From Taxawa tesnikishii (nom. ined.) (Eukaryota; Ascomycota; Dothideomycetes; Dothideales): a stretch of DNA of 64,000 bases. Shown here in pieces: positions 1 through 10,487 of this stretch (position 1 is its first letter; every line of letters starts with the position of its first letter). The notes under the pieces are model-generated. The model did no database searches. It saw nothing but the letters and a program-made list of their open reading frames with translations, and was not told the DNA's origin. The stretch covers positions 124,001 through 188,000 of the forward strand of contig JAPDRO010000010.1 of NCBI GenBank assembly GCA_030247885.1, read 5' to 3'. The translations under genes were made by a program, and so were the position numbers.

Positions 1-3
1 TGA

Positions 4-1820
4 TCAAGGGATCATAGCCAGCCTTGTTGAACTTGAAGTGCATGTGGCTAGGCCGATAACGTAATTTCCGGGGAAGTTGATCAGCCGGGGTAGTTGATCA
101 CCGAAACGCGACCCTTCCAGCTTCGTTAATAATCTACGTATCGCAACAACGATGCAATCAGAATCTGAGTCGCTGGATCCGTTCTCAAGTAGTTCATCAT
201 TCTCGCCCTCGATCACTTCCTCGATTGGACGCTTACGTGGCCGTCTACGAGCCTTTTTATTTGCTGTTTCTGCTTCCGCTTCCTTTGCTATTTCAAGCAC
301 TTCCTGAGTGCTAAACACAAACCTTCCTTTTAATGCGACTCGCTTGCCCTTCGTTCGAGCCTTTCGTGTGTTAAGAAGCCTCTCCTGTTCAGCCAATTGT
401 TTGCGTGCTATAATGAGCTCGCTATTCGTTGTTTCGAAAGCGCGAGTCATCCGCTCCGTATACCGCTTCGCTGGAGATGGAAGGCTTTCGATGGCCTTTA
501 TCGTGGAATTAAGCAGCGCGTTTGCTTCGCGTAGTTCAGTGCCATCTGGCGGTGAGCTGTCAAGTAGCGATAAGTCCAGATCGGGTTGCGGTGGCGGTGT
601 ATGAGGTGGTGAAGCGCCTGGAGTCGCCCTAGAAGGCAGCTTTTCAAGCACGGAGATTGGGCTTAGCGGTACCAAGCCAGCACCGCGCCATCCGGCGAGG
701 ATGTTGTTAGTTGTAAGTGCCTTTGACCTCGCGTGGATATACATCTCAACCCATTCCACACGTGAGATGCGGCCTGAGTCGAGTCGAAGAGCGGCGTCGG
801 TTTCGGAAGCCAGCGCGCGCTTAAGCGGCGCAAACACGCCAACGTCAAGCGGCTGAAGGATATGCGAACAATGAGGTGGTAAGATCATCAAGTCAATTGC
901 GTTCCGCATGCAGAATACAATCACGTTTGCAGTAATATGGCTACTATGGCCGTCCATGATTAGCAATCTCTGGGTCGTAGGGTCCTCCGGCTTAGTCAAA
1001 GGCTCGAAAACAGTAGTAAGCCATTCATAACAGTGGCTATCGGAAGTCCAGCCGCTGTTACTAGTTGAGAACCTCCAGTCCTTAGGTGTTCGAGCAGGTA
1101 TCCACGCAGTGTTGGTATATTTGGCCTTGAAAATCAACAACGGTGGAACAGCTACGCCGGCAGCGCTTACGCACTCGACTGCAGTTATCCACTCTTGTCT
1201 ACTTCCGATCTGCTTCCAACTACTGTCCTCACGTATGTTGACTAATGCTCTCGACGATTGACTCGCTCCGACTGCGAAGCCGGACTCGTCCATGTTGTAG
1301 GCGTGCTCCGGAGCGTATTGGTTTTCTATCCACATCTCCGTCACCGCGTCGAACCACCTCTTTACGCCCTCGTAACTCGTCGCTTTGAACCGCGCAGTGT
1401 CAATCTGACGTGTCCAGATGCCGGCGATCTCAGGATGACGAGCATTGAAGCGTTCTAGCCAATGATTGCCAATTAGTCGAGGGGTTGATGTAGAAGCCTT
1501 GGAAAGCTGGACGCGACCGCGTCGTATCTCCTCAGCCATTTGTACAGCCAACGCAGGCGACGCAGGGTATCCAGTGCGTGTGAGACGTGTAATCCATCGT
1601 GCTAATGTCCTTTCTTCCGCGTTTGAGAGGATCTGCTCTGTTTCGTGCGCAGTAGCGCGCGAAGTTCGTCCAGACATGCGACTATGTAGCGTGGCGAAGG
1701 GGACGTTGAATGCGAGGGCAGCTTTGCGAATTGACGGGTACTCTTTGTTTTTACTGCAGATAGTGCCTTTTGAATATCAGCTTCCGTATAGGCTGGTTTG
1801 TTAGGCGTGGAAGTGCTCAT
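4..1820 (-). pseudogene. pogo-like transposase, family A, frameshifted and with lost stop
   Basis: CENP-B-type helix-turn-helix (start MSTSTPNKPAYTEADIQ at 1820) followed by a DDE_1 catalytic core: YNMDESGFAVG (first D), LLIMDGHSSH (second D) and ILQPLDVGVF (third D), then a basic and acidic C-terminus. One A is missing from an A-run near 1752, so the N-terminus and the rest lie in different frames. At the C-terminus the relative at 41156 stops with TAA after VAIRR. Here that codon is TTA, and the frame runs on through the left terminal repeat and 58 bp of the host gene to a stop at 4. Confidence 0.9.
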
Positions 1821-1906
1821 AGTGGGTGGTGGAAGTAGTAGAAGGTAGAAAGGTCACGTTTCGGTGATCAACTACCCCGGCTGATCAACTTCCCCGGAAA
1901 TTACGT
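59..1906 (-). mobile_element. pogo/Fot-like DNA transposon, family A, copy 1
   Basis: Full-length element with TA target duplications at 57-58 and 1907-1908. Terminal inverted repeats of about 53 bp start ACGTAATTTCCGGGG and hold two tandem units, GGGGAAGTTGATCA and GGGGTAGTTGATCA. The two ends are nearly identical, so the insertion looks fairly young. It encodes a DDE_1-type transposase on the minus strand that carries one frameshift and has lost its stop codon. Confidence 0.95.
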
Positions 1907-2379
1907 TACGGATGACGGTTCAACTTCTTGAGAAGCTTGCCAACTGGGCCGTCATGCGGGATGGGATATGGTACAGGAAGGATGGCTTTGAACCAAAAGT
2001 CCCCAGCATCGTCGCTCGTCAAGATTGCTCTGCCGTCCGGTCCTGGTCTGTCGGCATGTTGCACGTCATAGAATCCTTTCGAATCGGTCTCCCAGATATC
2101 GATTTCTGCCCCGCGTATAGGTCTTCCCTCGATGTCCTTGACAGTGCAGGTTACAAGCAGCAGCTGGCCGTCCGGATCTTGAGATATCGAAGCGCCATGA
2201 ACGCTGTGCTTAGCCTCGTGTGTATGGAAGGGTCCAAAAACGGTGCCTTCGGTGCTGTGTTGCGGCTTCGGATGGTCGATTGAATCGACTAATAGGGATA
2301 GACCCAGGACGTCCGACAGCAAAATGAATTCCTACATGGTATTCAGTCACGGCATTCTAATGGCTGGTAACTCCACGTA

Positions 2380-3539
2380 ACGAACTTCCCCACTTGATGC
2401 ACGTTCCCACTTGATGCACGCTTTTCCTCACCAAACTCTATCACCATTACTCCACCCTGCAATGAACAACAACGCTCGGATCGAGGCTGCACTGGTAGAT
2501 TTAGATTCGCAAGAGCGTGTGAACTATGCTGCAACCGCACAAAAGTGGAGAGTCGATCGGAGTACACTATCAAGGCGCCATCAAGGCCAAACAGGCACAA
2601 TCCAGGAAGCCGTCTCTTACACGCGCCGGAAGCTCACAGATGCGCAAGAAGAGGTGCTTACTGCGCATCTGAATAGACTTACGGACCGTGGCCTTCCACC
2701 GACACCGCAGATGCTTAAGAATATTGCTGAACAGATTGCAAAAACTGCGCTTGGAAAGAACTGGGTCACCCGCTTCTACCAGCGTCACCGCGATCGCCTT
2801 ACCAGCATGTACCTACGAGTGATCGATCACAAGCGCAAGGTAGCAGATAACTCGCACTACTTCCAAGACTTCTTTGACCTAGTCAGTTTTCTCCCACCTG
2901 CGTTATAGTAGCGTGCAGCCTGCTTCTAGTATGCGCGTCTAACGCTCTTAACCTAGCTTCACAAAAAGATGGAGCAGTACGACGTCACGCCATCAAACAC
3001 GTACAACTTTGACGAGAAAGGCTTCTTGATAGGCCTCTCTAGGTCTACAAAAAGGATTGTCTCATGTGAGCACGGTTCTTCAGTCCCGCTCGGGTTGAGC
3101 GAGCTCGCCGGCAAGCAGCTAACGAAGCGGAGGCGGAGTGCCAACGCAAGCAAGCTATACAAGATCGGAGGGTTGAAGCAGCTAGAGTACGGGTAGAGAA
3201 AGCGCGTGAGAAGGAAGAAAGGAAGGCTGCGCGTGTTATAGCGCGCGAGGCAGCAAAAGTAGAGCGGGATCGTAAAAAGGCTGAACGAGCGGCGAGGAAA
3301 GCAGCGCAACAAGCTAGCAAGCATGCGCAAACTACTAAGCAGCCTCGGGCTACTAGTACAGAGGAAGAAGAAGTGATAGTGGTAAGGGCAACGAAAGTAG
3401 ACGCTGCTGGGCCTAAGAAGAGGGGTCCTGAAGAGGAGGAGGTAGAGGTCCCCCAGAAGAGGCTTCACGCACAGCCTTCCACACAACGCACTCAGCAAGA
3501 CACAAGCGATTTGGGTGATGTTCTAGGTTCTTCAGCGTG
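2380..3539 (+). mobile_element. pogo-like element, family C, right end missing
   Basis: Left terminus with TA at 2378-2379, then ACGAACTTCCCC and two tandem units of about 17 bp (TTCCCCACTTGATGCACG, TTCCCACTTGATGCACG). The body matches the intact copy at 55177-57531 but lacks about 890 bp of catalytic core. It stops at about 3539, where it joins the 3' part of a family B element lying in the other orientation. No right terminal repeat remains. Confidence 0.88.
2462..3538 (+). pseudogene. Family C transposase remnant, catalytic core deleted
   Basis: ATG at 2462 gives the helix-turn-helix N-terminus (MNNNARIEAALVDLDSQERV) up to the DLVS region. A GTCAGT...CTTAACCTAG intron then leads to KMEQYDVTPSNTYNFDEKGF. 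After STKRIVS the sequence jumps across AGCAC (3069-3073) to the coiled-coil tail, removing the DGHSSH and LQPLD motifs kept in the copy at 55.3-57.4 kb. The tail is out of frame and truncated at 3538. It can encode no active transposase. Confidence 0.85.
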
Positions 3540-5295
3540 TCTTGCGCACCGGAACAATGATACAGTCAGAATCTGAGTCGCTATGTATGTTTTCAGGCAC
3601 TTCATCTTCCTCATCCTCTAGCACTTCTTCAATTGTACGCTTGCGTGGTCGTCCGCGTGGTTTTTAGTCGATGACTCCGCTTCGGCTGCCTTGGCTATCT
3701 CGAGCACGTCCTGCGTGCTAAACACGAACCTGCCCTTCAATGCGACCCGCTTTCCCTTCTTCCGGACCTTTCGCGCATTGAGAAGCTTCTCTTGTTCTTG
3801 TAACTGCTTGCGCAAAGTAACGTTCTCGCTATGCGTCACTTCAAAAGCGCGAGTCATCCGCTCCGCATATCGCTTCGCCGGAGATGGAGCCTCCTGGATC
3901 GCCTTGATTGCAGAGTTGAACAGTGCGTTTGCTTCGCGTAGCTCGGTGCCGTCTGGAGGAGAGCTATCGAGTAGCGAAAGGTCTAGATCGAGTTGTTGCG
4001 GAGGTGTATGAGGTTGCAAATCCGCTGCAGTCGATTCCGCAGGCAGCTTGTTAAGCACCGTTATAGGGCTTAGCGGCACTAGACCAGCAGCTCTCCATCC
4101 GCTTAGGATATTCCTCGTTGTAACAGCCTTAGCTCTCGCGCGTATGTACATCTCCGTCCACTCTACGCGCGATATGCGGCCAGAGTCGACTCGTAAAGCG
4201 GCGTCGGTCTCCGAAGCTAGCGCGCGCTTGAGCGGTGCAAACACGCCAACATCAAGCGGTTGGAGTATATGCGAACAGTGAGGCGGCAGGATGAGCAAGT
4301 CGATCGCATTCTCCATGCAGAAGGCGATCACTTTCGCTGTCATATGGCTGCTATGGCCGTCCATGATTAGCATTCTTCGTGTCGTAGGGTCGTCAGGCCG
4401 CGTCAAGGGCTCGAACACCGTGGTCAGCCATTGAAAACCATGACTATCGGACATCCAACCGCTGCTGCTAGTCGAGAACCTCCAGTCTGGAGGCGTATGT
4501 GAGGGTACCCAGGCGGTGTTGGTGTGTTTGGCCTTGAAGATGATCAAGGGAGGCACGGTAGCCCCAGCAGCACTCACACACTCGATTGCAGTTATCCACT
4601 CCTGACGGCCTGCAACTACCTTCCAGCTAGATGTCTCGCGTACATTGACTAGAGTTCTTGATGTTTGGCTCGCTCCGACAGCGAAGCCGGACTCGTCCAT
4701 GTTGTATACGCGCTCCGGAGGATAGTTATGTTCTACAAAAGCTCCGTCACCGCGTCAAACCACCTCTTTACGGCTTCATAGCTTGTCGCGTTGAAGCGTG
4801 CGCTATCTACCTGACGAGTCCAGATGCCAGCGATCTCAGGATGACGAGTCTTGAAGCGGTCGAGCCAATGCTCGCCTATTGGTCGAGGAGATGGTAGTGG
4901 TTTCTTCGACAGCTGCACGCGTGCGCGTCGGATTTCTTCGGCCATTTGCACAACCAACGCAGGCGAAGCAGGAAAGCCGGTACGTGTAAGACGTGTAACC
5001 CATCCGACTAATGTCTTCTCTTCCGCGTTCGAAAGGATTTGATCTGATTCATGCGCTATAGCGCGCGAAGTTCGTCCGGCCATGCGATGGTGTATAGTAG
5101 CAGGAGGGATATTGAATGCGCGGGCAGCGTCTCGAACTGATTTGTAGTCTTTGTTTTTGTAGGCAGAAATACACTTCTGGACATCAGCTTCGGTATAAAC
5201 TTGCTTATCTAGTGTAGAAGCACCCATTGTTGGTAGTAGCGTGGTTAGAAGTTGAAAAGACGAGTTTCCGTGTCTCGCTTCCCCGCGGTTTACGT
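3539..5295 (-). mobile_element. pogo-like element, family B, copy 1, 3' end missing
   Basis: The right terminus ends ...GGTTTACGT at 5295 and is followed by TA (5296-5297). It carries only one terminal unit (GGGGAAGCGAGACA on the minus strand), where copy 2 at 25142 has two. The left terminus, meaning the end beyond the transposase C-terminus, is lost at the junction with the family C copy near 3539. Otherwise it is nearly identical to copy 2. Confidence 0.88.
3540..5227 (-). pseudogene. Family B transposase, two frameshifts
   Basis: Start ATG at 5227 (MGASTLDKQVYTEADVQK), CENP-B-like HTH, then a DDE_1 core with YNMDESGFAVG, MLIMDGHSSH and ILQPLDVGVF. The first break is at GAGCTTTTGTAG (about 4733), where one T is missing. 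The second is in an A-run at about 3665, where one A is missing before the KPRGRPRK-type tail. Both breaks recur at the same places in the copy at 25227-26918. Confidence 0.9.
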
Positions 5296-5429
5296 TAATC
5301 GAAATCATGGAACGAAGCTGAGGTCTAGCCGCGCTTCGGCTAACCTACTACATACAGAAGGCACGTGATTATAGCGACTACCACATGTCCCAGGCTACGC
5401 CTGTGACACGTACACCCCTTCAACCCCAA

Positions 5430-6080
5430 TGTTATACTGCACCGTTTCCATGACGAGGACTCCGACGCGGCCAGTGACGCCTCATCTGAAGCTCCTGTGT
5501 ATGGCGGAGATACCTGGATAAAACTGGACACTGTGGCCAAACGAGCGATGGCTGGCGCCTCGGAGAAGGACGCATCTATTGTTCGGCAATCGATCCACCA
5601 CATGGCTATACCAAACAGCCTTCTGAGGGCTGAAAATGAGGGTCTCCTTGACGCTCTCGCTGTCAAGAAGCAGCGAGAGAAGCAGGGCAAGTCTCTAGCT
5701 TTGTTGCAACACTATGAGTACTGGGGTCCTTCCATGATGTGGACTCCTCGATCGTTTCGAGAAGCCAAGGTGCGCATGAGGCTTGCAAGGGAAGAGCGAG
5801 AAGCTGAAGAGAAAAAGAAGGCTAACATGAAGGAGTTAGCTAAGGCTCATAAGCTATACAATGACAAGCTTGCTAAGGAAAAGCGTGAGAAGCGGAAGAA
5901 GGAGAAGGAAGAGCGTGACCGGCAGGCTGCTGTGAAGGCCAAGGAAGTCGCCAAACGCAAGGTAGAGAGAGCGTCAAAAGCAAGCTCGCGACGCTCAAAA
6001 AGCTACAAAACAAGCCTCAGGTAGTAAGCGCAAGGCCTCACAGAAAGCAGCACCAAGAAAGAAGCAGAAACGTGGTGCTG
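5430..6080 (+). pseudogene. C-terminal fragment of another pogo-like transposase
   Basis: An open frame at 5497-6024 encodes LLRAENEGLLDALAVKKQ, then REKQGKSLALLQHYEYWG, then a long charged coiled coil rich in Lys, Glu and Arg. This matches the C-terminal tail common in fungal DDE_1 transposases (a 'RAENEGLxxAL' helix followed by basic repeats). No catalytic core or terminal repeat is seen. The family differs from A-E here. The piece adjoins the end of the family B element, so it may have been cut by that insertion. Confidence 0.65.
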
Positions 6081-6384
6081 TAGGTGATGTGGGTGGTGCT
6101 GCTGCCGCGGAGCGCTCCCCGTCTCCTCCGCCTAAAGATCCACACGCGGCCGCAATATCAAGCTTCCGCGCAAATATAGATAGTACAAGTTTGTCGCATA
6201 GGCCTGTAGAGTACTCCACCGATAGATCTTACAATAATAGATGTTGTGTGTGGCTCTGTGGCTTCATTTTTTGTAGTGACTGTTTTGGTGATTCGCGCGC
6301 ATTGAGTGCACGGACACAGTAACGGATCTATCGTATTCCGTAGTAGTATACCCAAACGCGAAATCACTAGCTTTGTTCGCTATT

Positions 6385-7045
6385 TGCACATCGCGCCAAG
6401 AACACAATCAGGATCTGAGTCACTAGATGTGTTTTATGGGTCGTCTTCCCTGTTCTTCGGTGCTTCTCCAATCGGACGCTTGCGCGGCCGCTGCTACTAG
6501 TCAAGAAGCTCCAGCTGGGAGGCGTATGTACGGACACACGCGGTGTTGGTATGTTTCGCTTTGAAGATGACCGGGGACGCACAGCAACCCCGGCAGCTCC
6601 TGCACACTCAATCGCCGTTATTTACCTCCCCAGGCTGTCGGTCTGCTTCTAGCTTGATGCCTAGCGTATGTCGGCCAAGGCTCTTGATGACTGGCTCGCT
6701 GCGACCGCAAAGCTACACTCATCCATATTGTATACGCGCTCTGGAAGACACTGGTGTTATAGGAAGAGCTCCGTTACCGCGTTGAACCGTCTTGTTACGC
6801 CCTCGTGACCTGTAGTGTTGAAGCGCGCATTACTGACCTAGCGAGTCCAGATGCGCATGATCTCAAGATGGCGATTCTTAAGGCGTTCGAGCCATTCTTC
6901 GCCAATCGGTCGAGGTTATGGCAGTGGTTTCTTCGATAGCTGAACGCGTTCGGATCGGATGGCGTTCCTTTTCCTGTATCCAAGAGTATCTGATCTGATT
7001 TATGCGTAAGAGCGCGCGAGATTCCCCCAGCGTTACGGTTACGTA
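6385..7045 (-). pseudogene. Decayed pogo element relic, A/B-like
   Basis: On the minus strand the sequence follows families A and B piece by piece: the acidic C-terminus (CTGAGTCACTAG region, about 6410), the region around the tryptophan-rich catalytic strand (about 6500-6540), the DESGF equivalent (about 6715) and the HTH end (about 7010). It has many substitutions and small gaps, and a deletion near 6490. No terminal repeats were found. It is older than the numbered copies. Confidence 0.7.
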
Positions 7046-7119
7046 GAGGAAGCTGGAGGAAGACATGTAACAGTCTTGTATTAAGCTACTGCGTGAAGAA
7101 ACTTGGCGCCTCTCATAGC

Positions 7120-7300
7120 TTCATCAACAGTGCCTAGACCATCATAATTACACCTATGGATCGATGGATGTCCATGGATAGAGACGGACTGCCTGTCCGT
7201 CCATCTATATATCCAGAAAGCCTTACTCAACCCATGTCCAGTGGATGAACGGATGGATATATCCATAACACGTCCATCCATTGTTGACCTTGAAGGAAGT
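7120..7300. repeat. Palindrome-rich repeat with ATCCATCCAT/TGGATATCC motifs, copy 1
   Basis: Several runs of ATCCATCCAT, GGATATATCC and CCATGGAT occur here and pair with one another as inverted repeats. A related stretch lies at 13730-13835, including a shared CCATCCATTGT(T/C)GACC-like end. The class is unknown; it may be a small dispersed element or a decayed hairpin element. Confidence 0.45.
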
Positions 7301-7639
7301 TCGCAAGCGACGACTCGAAAAGTGAAGTTGCGAGTAAGATGTGGGGAAGTGATGATTTGATTAGGAGGCAGATTGTTTGGGCATGGAGATGAGAGAAGCT
7401 TTGCTCGCTCTTCGAGAGTGACCATGCACCAAGAGCATATCCTCGTCCTCGTTCAGCTGTTGAACCACGTCCCTTCCCGTTCTCTATCGGAATGCGGTAA
7501 ATAACTTGAGGATTGGCCGGGATAAGTAACCATGCAGAGCCATCGGACGGGTTGACTGTCGCGGTTATTCAATGCCCTACACTAGACATTTCTCGGACCA
7601 GAACCGAAGTTGACGAGACTGCGCTGTGCGGATGGCGCC
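7301..7639. other. No gene recognised
   Basis: Ordinary-composition sequence downstream of the gene ending at 7640. No coding stretch, repeat or RNA gene could be supported. Confidence 0.5.
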
Positions 7640-8998
7640 TTAGTCATGCTCACCACGCCCAGATGGACCTGCTTGTCGAGGATTGAGTCTCTCACTCCTT
7701 CGACGGGCGGGCAGTGCCCTTGGCCTAGTTGATGGCTCGTACGCCTCGTCAAGTCCATGTGCCATCTCCTCAGCCTGTATCTCTGCCTTGACGTACTTGC
7801 TCTCTCTGCCGTCGCTGAGCTCCTCTTCTGGCGTGCGCTCGCGCTTTCTCCGTCTGAGTTTCGTCTCTTTCCTGTAATGGGCTTGCTCCTTCCGCATCTC
7901 GTAGATGTCCTCCGCTTCGATAAGCAGGGTGGTCAGATCTTCGTATGAGATTGTAACTGTGTAGCGGGAGAGGTCTGAGTATCGTTAGCTTAAACGCCCA
8001 GCACGCACGTAGCGAGGACGCTTCTGTACATGTGCCAGCTGCGAGGCAACCTGCACAACCTACCTTCATCTGATGACAGCAATGCCTTGGGCAGGAGGTC
8101 GTGCATGGTGAGACGCAACGAGCCGATTCCAGCGCTTCCGTCCTGTCTTCGGAACACCTCATTCACAACCTCTGCTTCGCAGTCCGCTTCTGCCTCGCCT
8201 GTGTCTTCATTAATCCACAAGCGTGCACGCCACACGCTCAACGACGCCTCTTTACGCATCATGACACCAGTGTCGCGCCTCGTCCTTGGCCGCTCATACT
8301 CTATATCCAAGCCGATAACACACCTGATTCCGTGGCATGAGTCAACAATGTAAGAATGGGCCAAAGCAGGTAGTTGCTTCCGCTTCTGACTGTATGAGAC
8401 CTCGAAAACTGCCGGAGGGTATTCCGCTTTCCGGTGCCCGAGAGTGCCATCGGGAGATCTCTTTGCACTCTTGTCGTCGTCATTGTCGGAGGCCAAATCA
8501 ATGTCTTCATTTGCTCCACACCTCAGCAGTTTCAACCACTGCGATGCTTCTGGGTGTTGTTCAGCCAAACTTTCCGCCAGTGTCGCGATCCTCTCTAGAA
8601 CCGCCTGTATCACTGAGTCTGCAAAGTAGCAATGCAACGGTGTGGGCATGCGAAGGGTGAAGGTAGATCGAGCAGGATCGTAGTCACTCCTGTATCCGAG
8701 GTTAGCGCACCTTCTCATAAGTCGAGCGCCGTTCGTGCCTGATCTTATCTTTGTAGAACTCCCAAAGCCTCTGCGACCGTAACTCGGTCTCAAGGGCATC
8801 CAGATCCTTCGCTGAGACACGAAACTCCTCCCAAGGGGATCCTTCTGAAATGCTTCGACCTCGTTCTTTGGTGCGGATGCGCGCAACGATCTGTGCAACC
8901 ACCGCACTCGGAGCTGGCGAGAGCGGCGGTGACGGCGGGAGGACAGGGCGCAAGCTGGAAGACTCGTTCGAAGAAGTACGGGAAGTCTTTGGAGACAT
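7640..8998 (-). CDS. Conserved fungal protein, 400 aa, three exons, one GC-AG intron
   Basis: Exons 8998-8739, 8689-8064 and 7956-7640 join in frame (260+626+317 nt). The first intron is GC-AG (AG|GCACGA ... GCTAAC ... ACAG, 49 bp). Splicing it gives WEFYKDKIRSDYDPAR, then FTLRMPTPLHCYF, a combination I recall from uncharacterised fungal proteins; reading through breaks the frame. The middle holds PPAVFEVSYSQKRKQL and IRCVIGLDIEYE. That layout resembles PD-(D/E)XK-like fungal proteins, but the similarity is by eye only. The N-terminus is rich in Ser and Pro, and the C-terminus is a basic Lys/Arg/Glu helix. No signal peptide or membrane segment is seen. Function unknown. Confidence 0.7.
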
Positions 8999-9164
8999 GG
9001 AGGGATGAGCGATGTCTTCTTACACGTTCGTAGGTTGGAAGTGCGACGTGCTGCCGTTCATCGAAGACGGGAAGCGAAGATGATGCTAAGCTAAGCGAGT
9101 TCCGACCGACCTTATGAGATGACTAAGCGAGGTCGGCTTCGTCTTTGTATACACCACAAACATC

Positions 9165-9280
9165 GACAAGCCCACAACTTCATGGGTACACGTATCTTGT
9201 CATTGGCGCGGCAATTCGGTTAGCGATTAGTAATAGCTCTTACTCTCTTCAGGGTCCATAGCTTCAAGAATCAATCAATC
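9165..9280 (+). repeat. Diverged dispersed repeat, copy a
   Basis: CTTCATGGGT, then GGCAAT, TAGTAATAGCTCTTACT and CAGGGTCCATAGCTTC, occur in the same order as at about 9955-10120 (copy b), where the last block reads GGGGTCCGTAGCTCC. A short part (AGCTATTTGTGGCTTCATGGG on the minus strand) recurs at 17456-17478 beside a pogo insertion. Non-coding; class unknown. Confidence 0.4.
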
Positions 9281-9939
9281 AAGCCCACAACGCCGGACGA
9301 AGAGCGCGCGCCTTCTCGTGGTGTTCTCGTGGTGTTCTCGTGGTGCCCGGTGTGAGTAGCTGCTTGCAGCGAAACCAAGATGCGCTCGGGACAGGAAAGA
9401 GTTGGTGTAAGCGCACAGGGAAGACATCAGGCAAGCCCATAACAACTTGAGAACGGCGCCAGTGGATAATGGCACCGAGAACCAAGATACGCCCTCAGCT
9501 TCCAGACCAAGACAAGCTTATGATAACCTCTACGACTACAACGATATGAACGCCTATGGTGTTATGGCTGCACCAGGTCTGTGCAACAGGAGTCCTCGGA
9601 CGTCCTGATGACAATAGACGCGATCGGACGACGCAAACAGACAGTATCAACTTGACCACGCAGCTCGGTCACGATAGCGGATAGCTGCAAAACCTTCCTC
9701 CCCTCCAACTCCCTATAGCGACATCTCGCTTCTGACAGCATTCGCCCTCTAGCCGACCTGATCCGCGAGCGGCACGCCGATGTTTGAGAACACCTCCGCC
9801 TGCAGAATGCTGCATGGAAGGGATAAGAGCGGGAATGCGGGCACACACACAAGGACTGTTGGACGTGGGAAGCGCCTACTAGCCCTCTTCTTCCTTTGTT
9901 GTGGCTTGGTCTACGTGCTACACACTCGCTCATTTGGCA
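9281..9939. other. No gene recognised
   Basis: Contains a short tandem of TGGTGTTCTCG near 9320-9342. The open frames have no recognisable domain and overlap on both strands, so none is called. Confidence 0.45.
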
Positions 9940-10140
9940 TTCTAGCTGTTTGTGGCTTCATGGGTGCGCAATTCATGTGACTGGCCCAGCAATCTGGAAT
10001 GCGGATGATGATAGTTCTTACTGTTTACATGTACAACCCTGCGTAAGGTATACGGGGAAGGCATGCACGTGGCGTCGTCTTTGTCATCTGTTATTACTTA
10101 CCCTCTTTGGGGTCCGTAGCTCCAAGAACCAATCGACCGT
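9940..10140 (+). repeat. Diverged dispersed repeat, copy b
   Basis: Shares ordered blocks with 9165-9280: GGCTTCATGGGT at about 9955, GATGATAGTTCTTACTG at about 10007 and GGGGTCCGTAGCTCC at about 10108. Between the blocks the spacing differs, which suggests old copies with indels. Confidence 0.4.
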
Positions 10141-10214
10141 TCAACATCGTATCCAGCTATTCATACAAACAGCACCTTTCATATCGTACGCCGAGGTGAA
10201 GAGAGGATGAATCT

Positions 10215-10485
10215 GCGGTATAGAGTAGATACAATCCGCAGAATCATCAAGCCAGTACAGCTTCGTAAACGGAAAGCTGTGACAAGGCCGCTACTTGAAA
10301 ACGACACTACGCGCTAAAGGTTGCAATGGGTCCAGGATGATAACAATTGGACCACAAATCAATGGTTAAAAATCGTTTTGTACTAGTCTTCTGTTGAGTG
10401 TGGAGCTGGAGAGCACGATTCTTGGGTCTTCCGCTTACCGTGGCAGAAACTCGACCTTGATAAACTACAACGTTATCTCATTCCC
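10215..10485 (+). pseudogene. Tc1/mariner transposase relic
   Basis: Frame-by-frame reading gives LRKRKAVTRPLLENDTTR, RLQWVQDDNNWTTNQW, then SSVECGAG, VWV-like and WQKLDLDKLQRY pieces separated by stops. This is the order of a Tc1 transposase (RKRPLL..., RLQWA...W, SDESSVERG, VWR, Q..Y). Several stops lie where Gln or Trp codons stand in relatives. Only the middle third of the protein remains; no terminal repeats. Confidence 0.7.
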
Positions 10486-10487
10486 AC

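Larger units (their letters stand above)
1..2379 (-). pseudogene. Intradiol ring-cleavage dioxygenase gene, interrupted by a pogo element
   Basis: Catechol/hydroxyquinol 1,2-dioxygenase family (non-haem Fe(III), aromatic ring cleavage; cytosolic in this family). Reading right to left, an exon begins at about 2337 after an acceptor (branch CTGAAT, then TAG) and continues the family pattern: LSDVLGLSLLVD, TEGTVFGPFH, the Fe-ligand Tyr in GFYDV (family numbering Tyr164), and the second Tyr in PVPYPIP (Tyr200). The frame ends at RHP beside the element at 59-1906. With the element and one TA removed, positions 58-1 continue in frame as YRPSHMHF, the motif with both Fe-ligand His, and run off the window. 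The insertion therefore lies between the two Tyr and the two His ligands. The upstream exon is absent; a second element starts at 2380 within or beside the intron. The gene is almost certainly dead. Substrate specificity cannot be told. Confidence 0.85.

Noticed and set aside
7081-7425. 114-codon open frame on the minus strand
   Set aside because: It runs through the palindrome-rich repeat and shows no domain; its composition comes from the repeat words.
8605-8710. A GT-AG intron (donor GTGCGC, acceptor ATACAG) in the 400-aa protein gene
   Set aside because: It keeps frame but removes SDYDPAR...RMPTPLH, which reads as conserved coding sequence; the 49-bp GC-AG intron keeps it.
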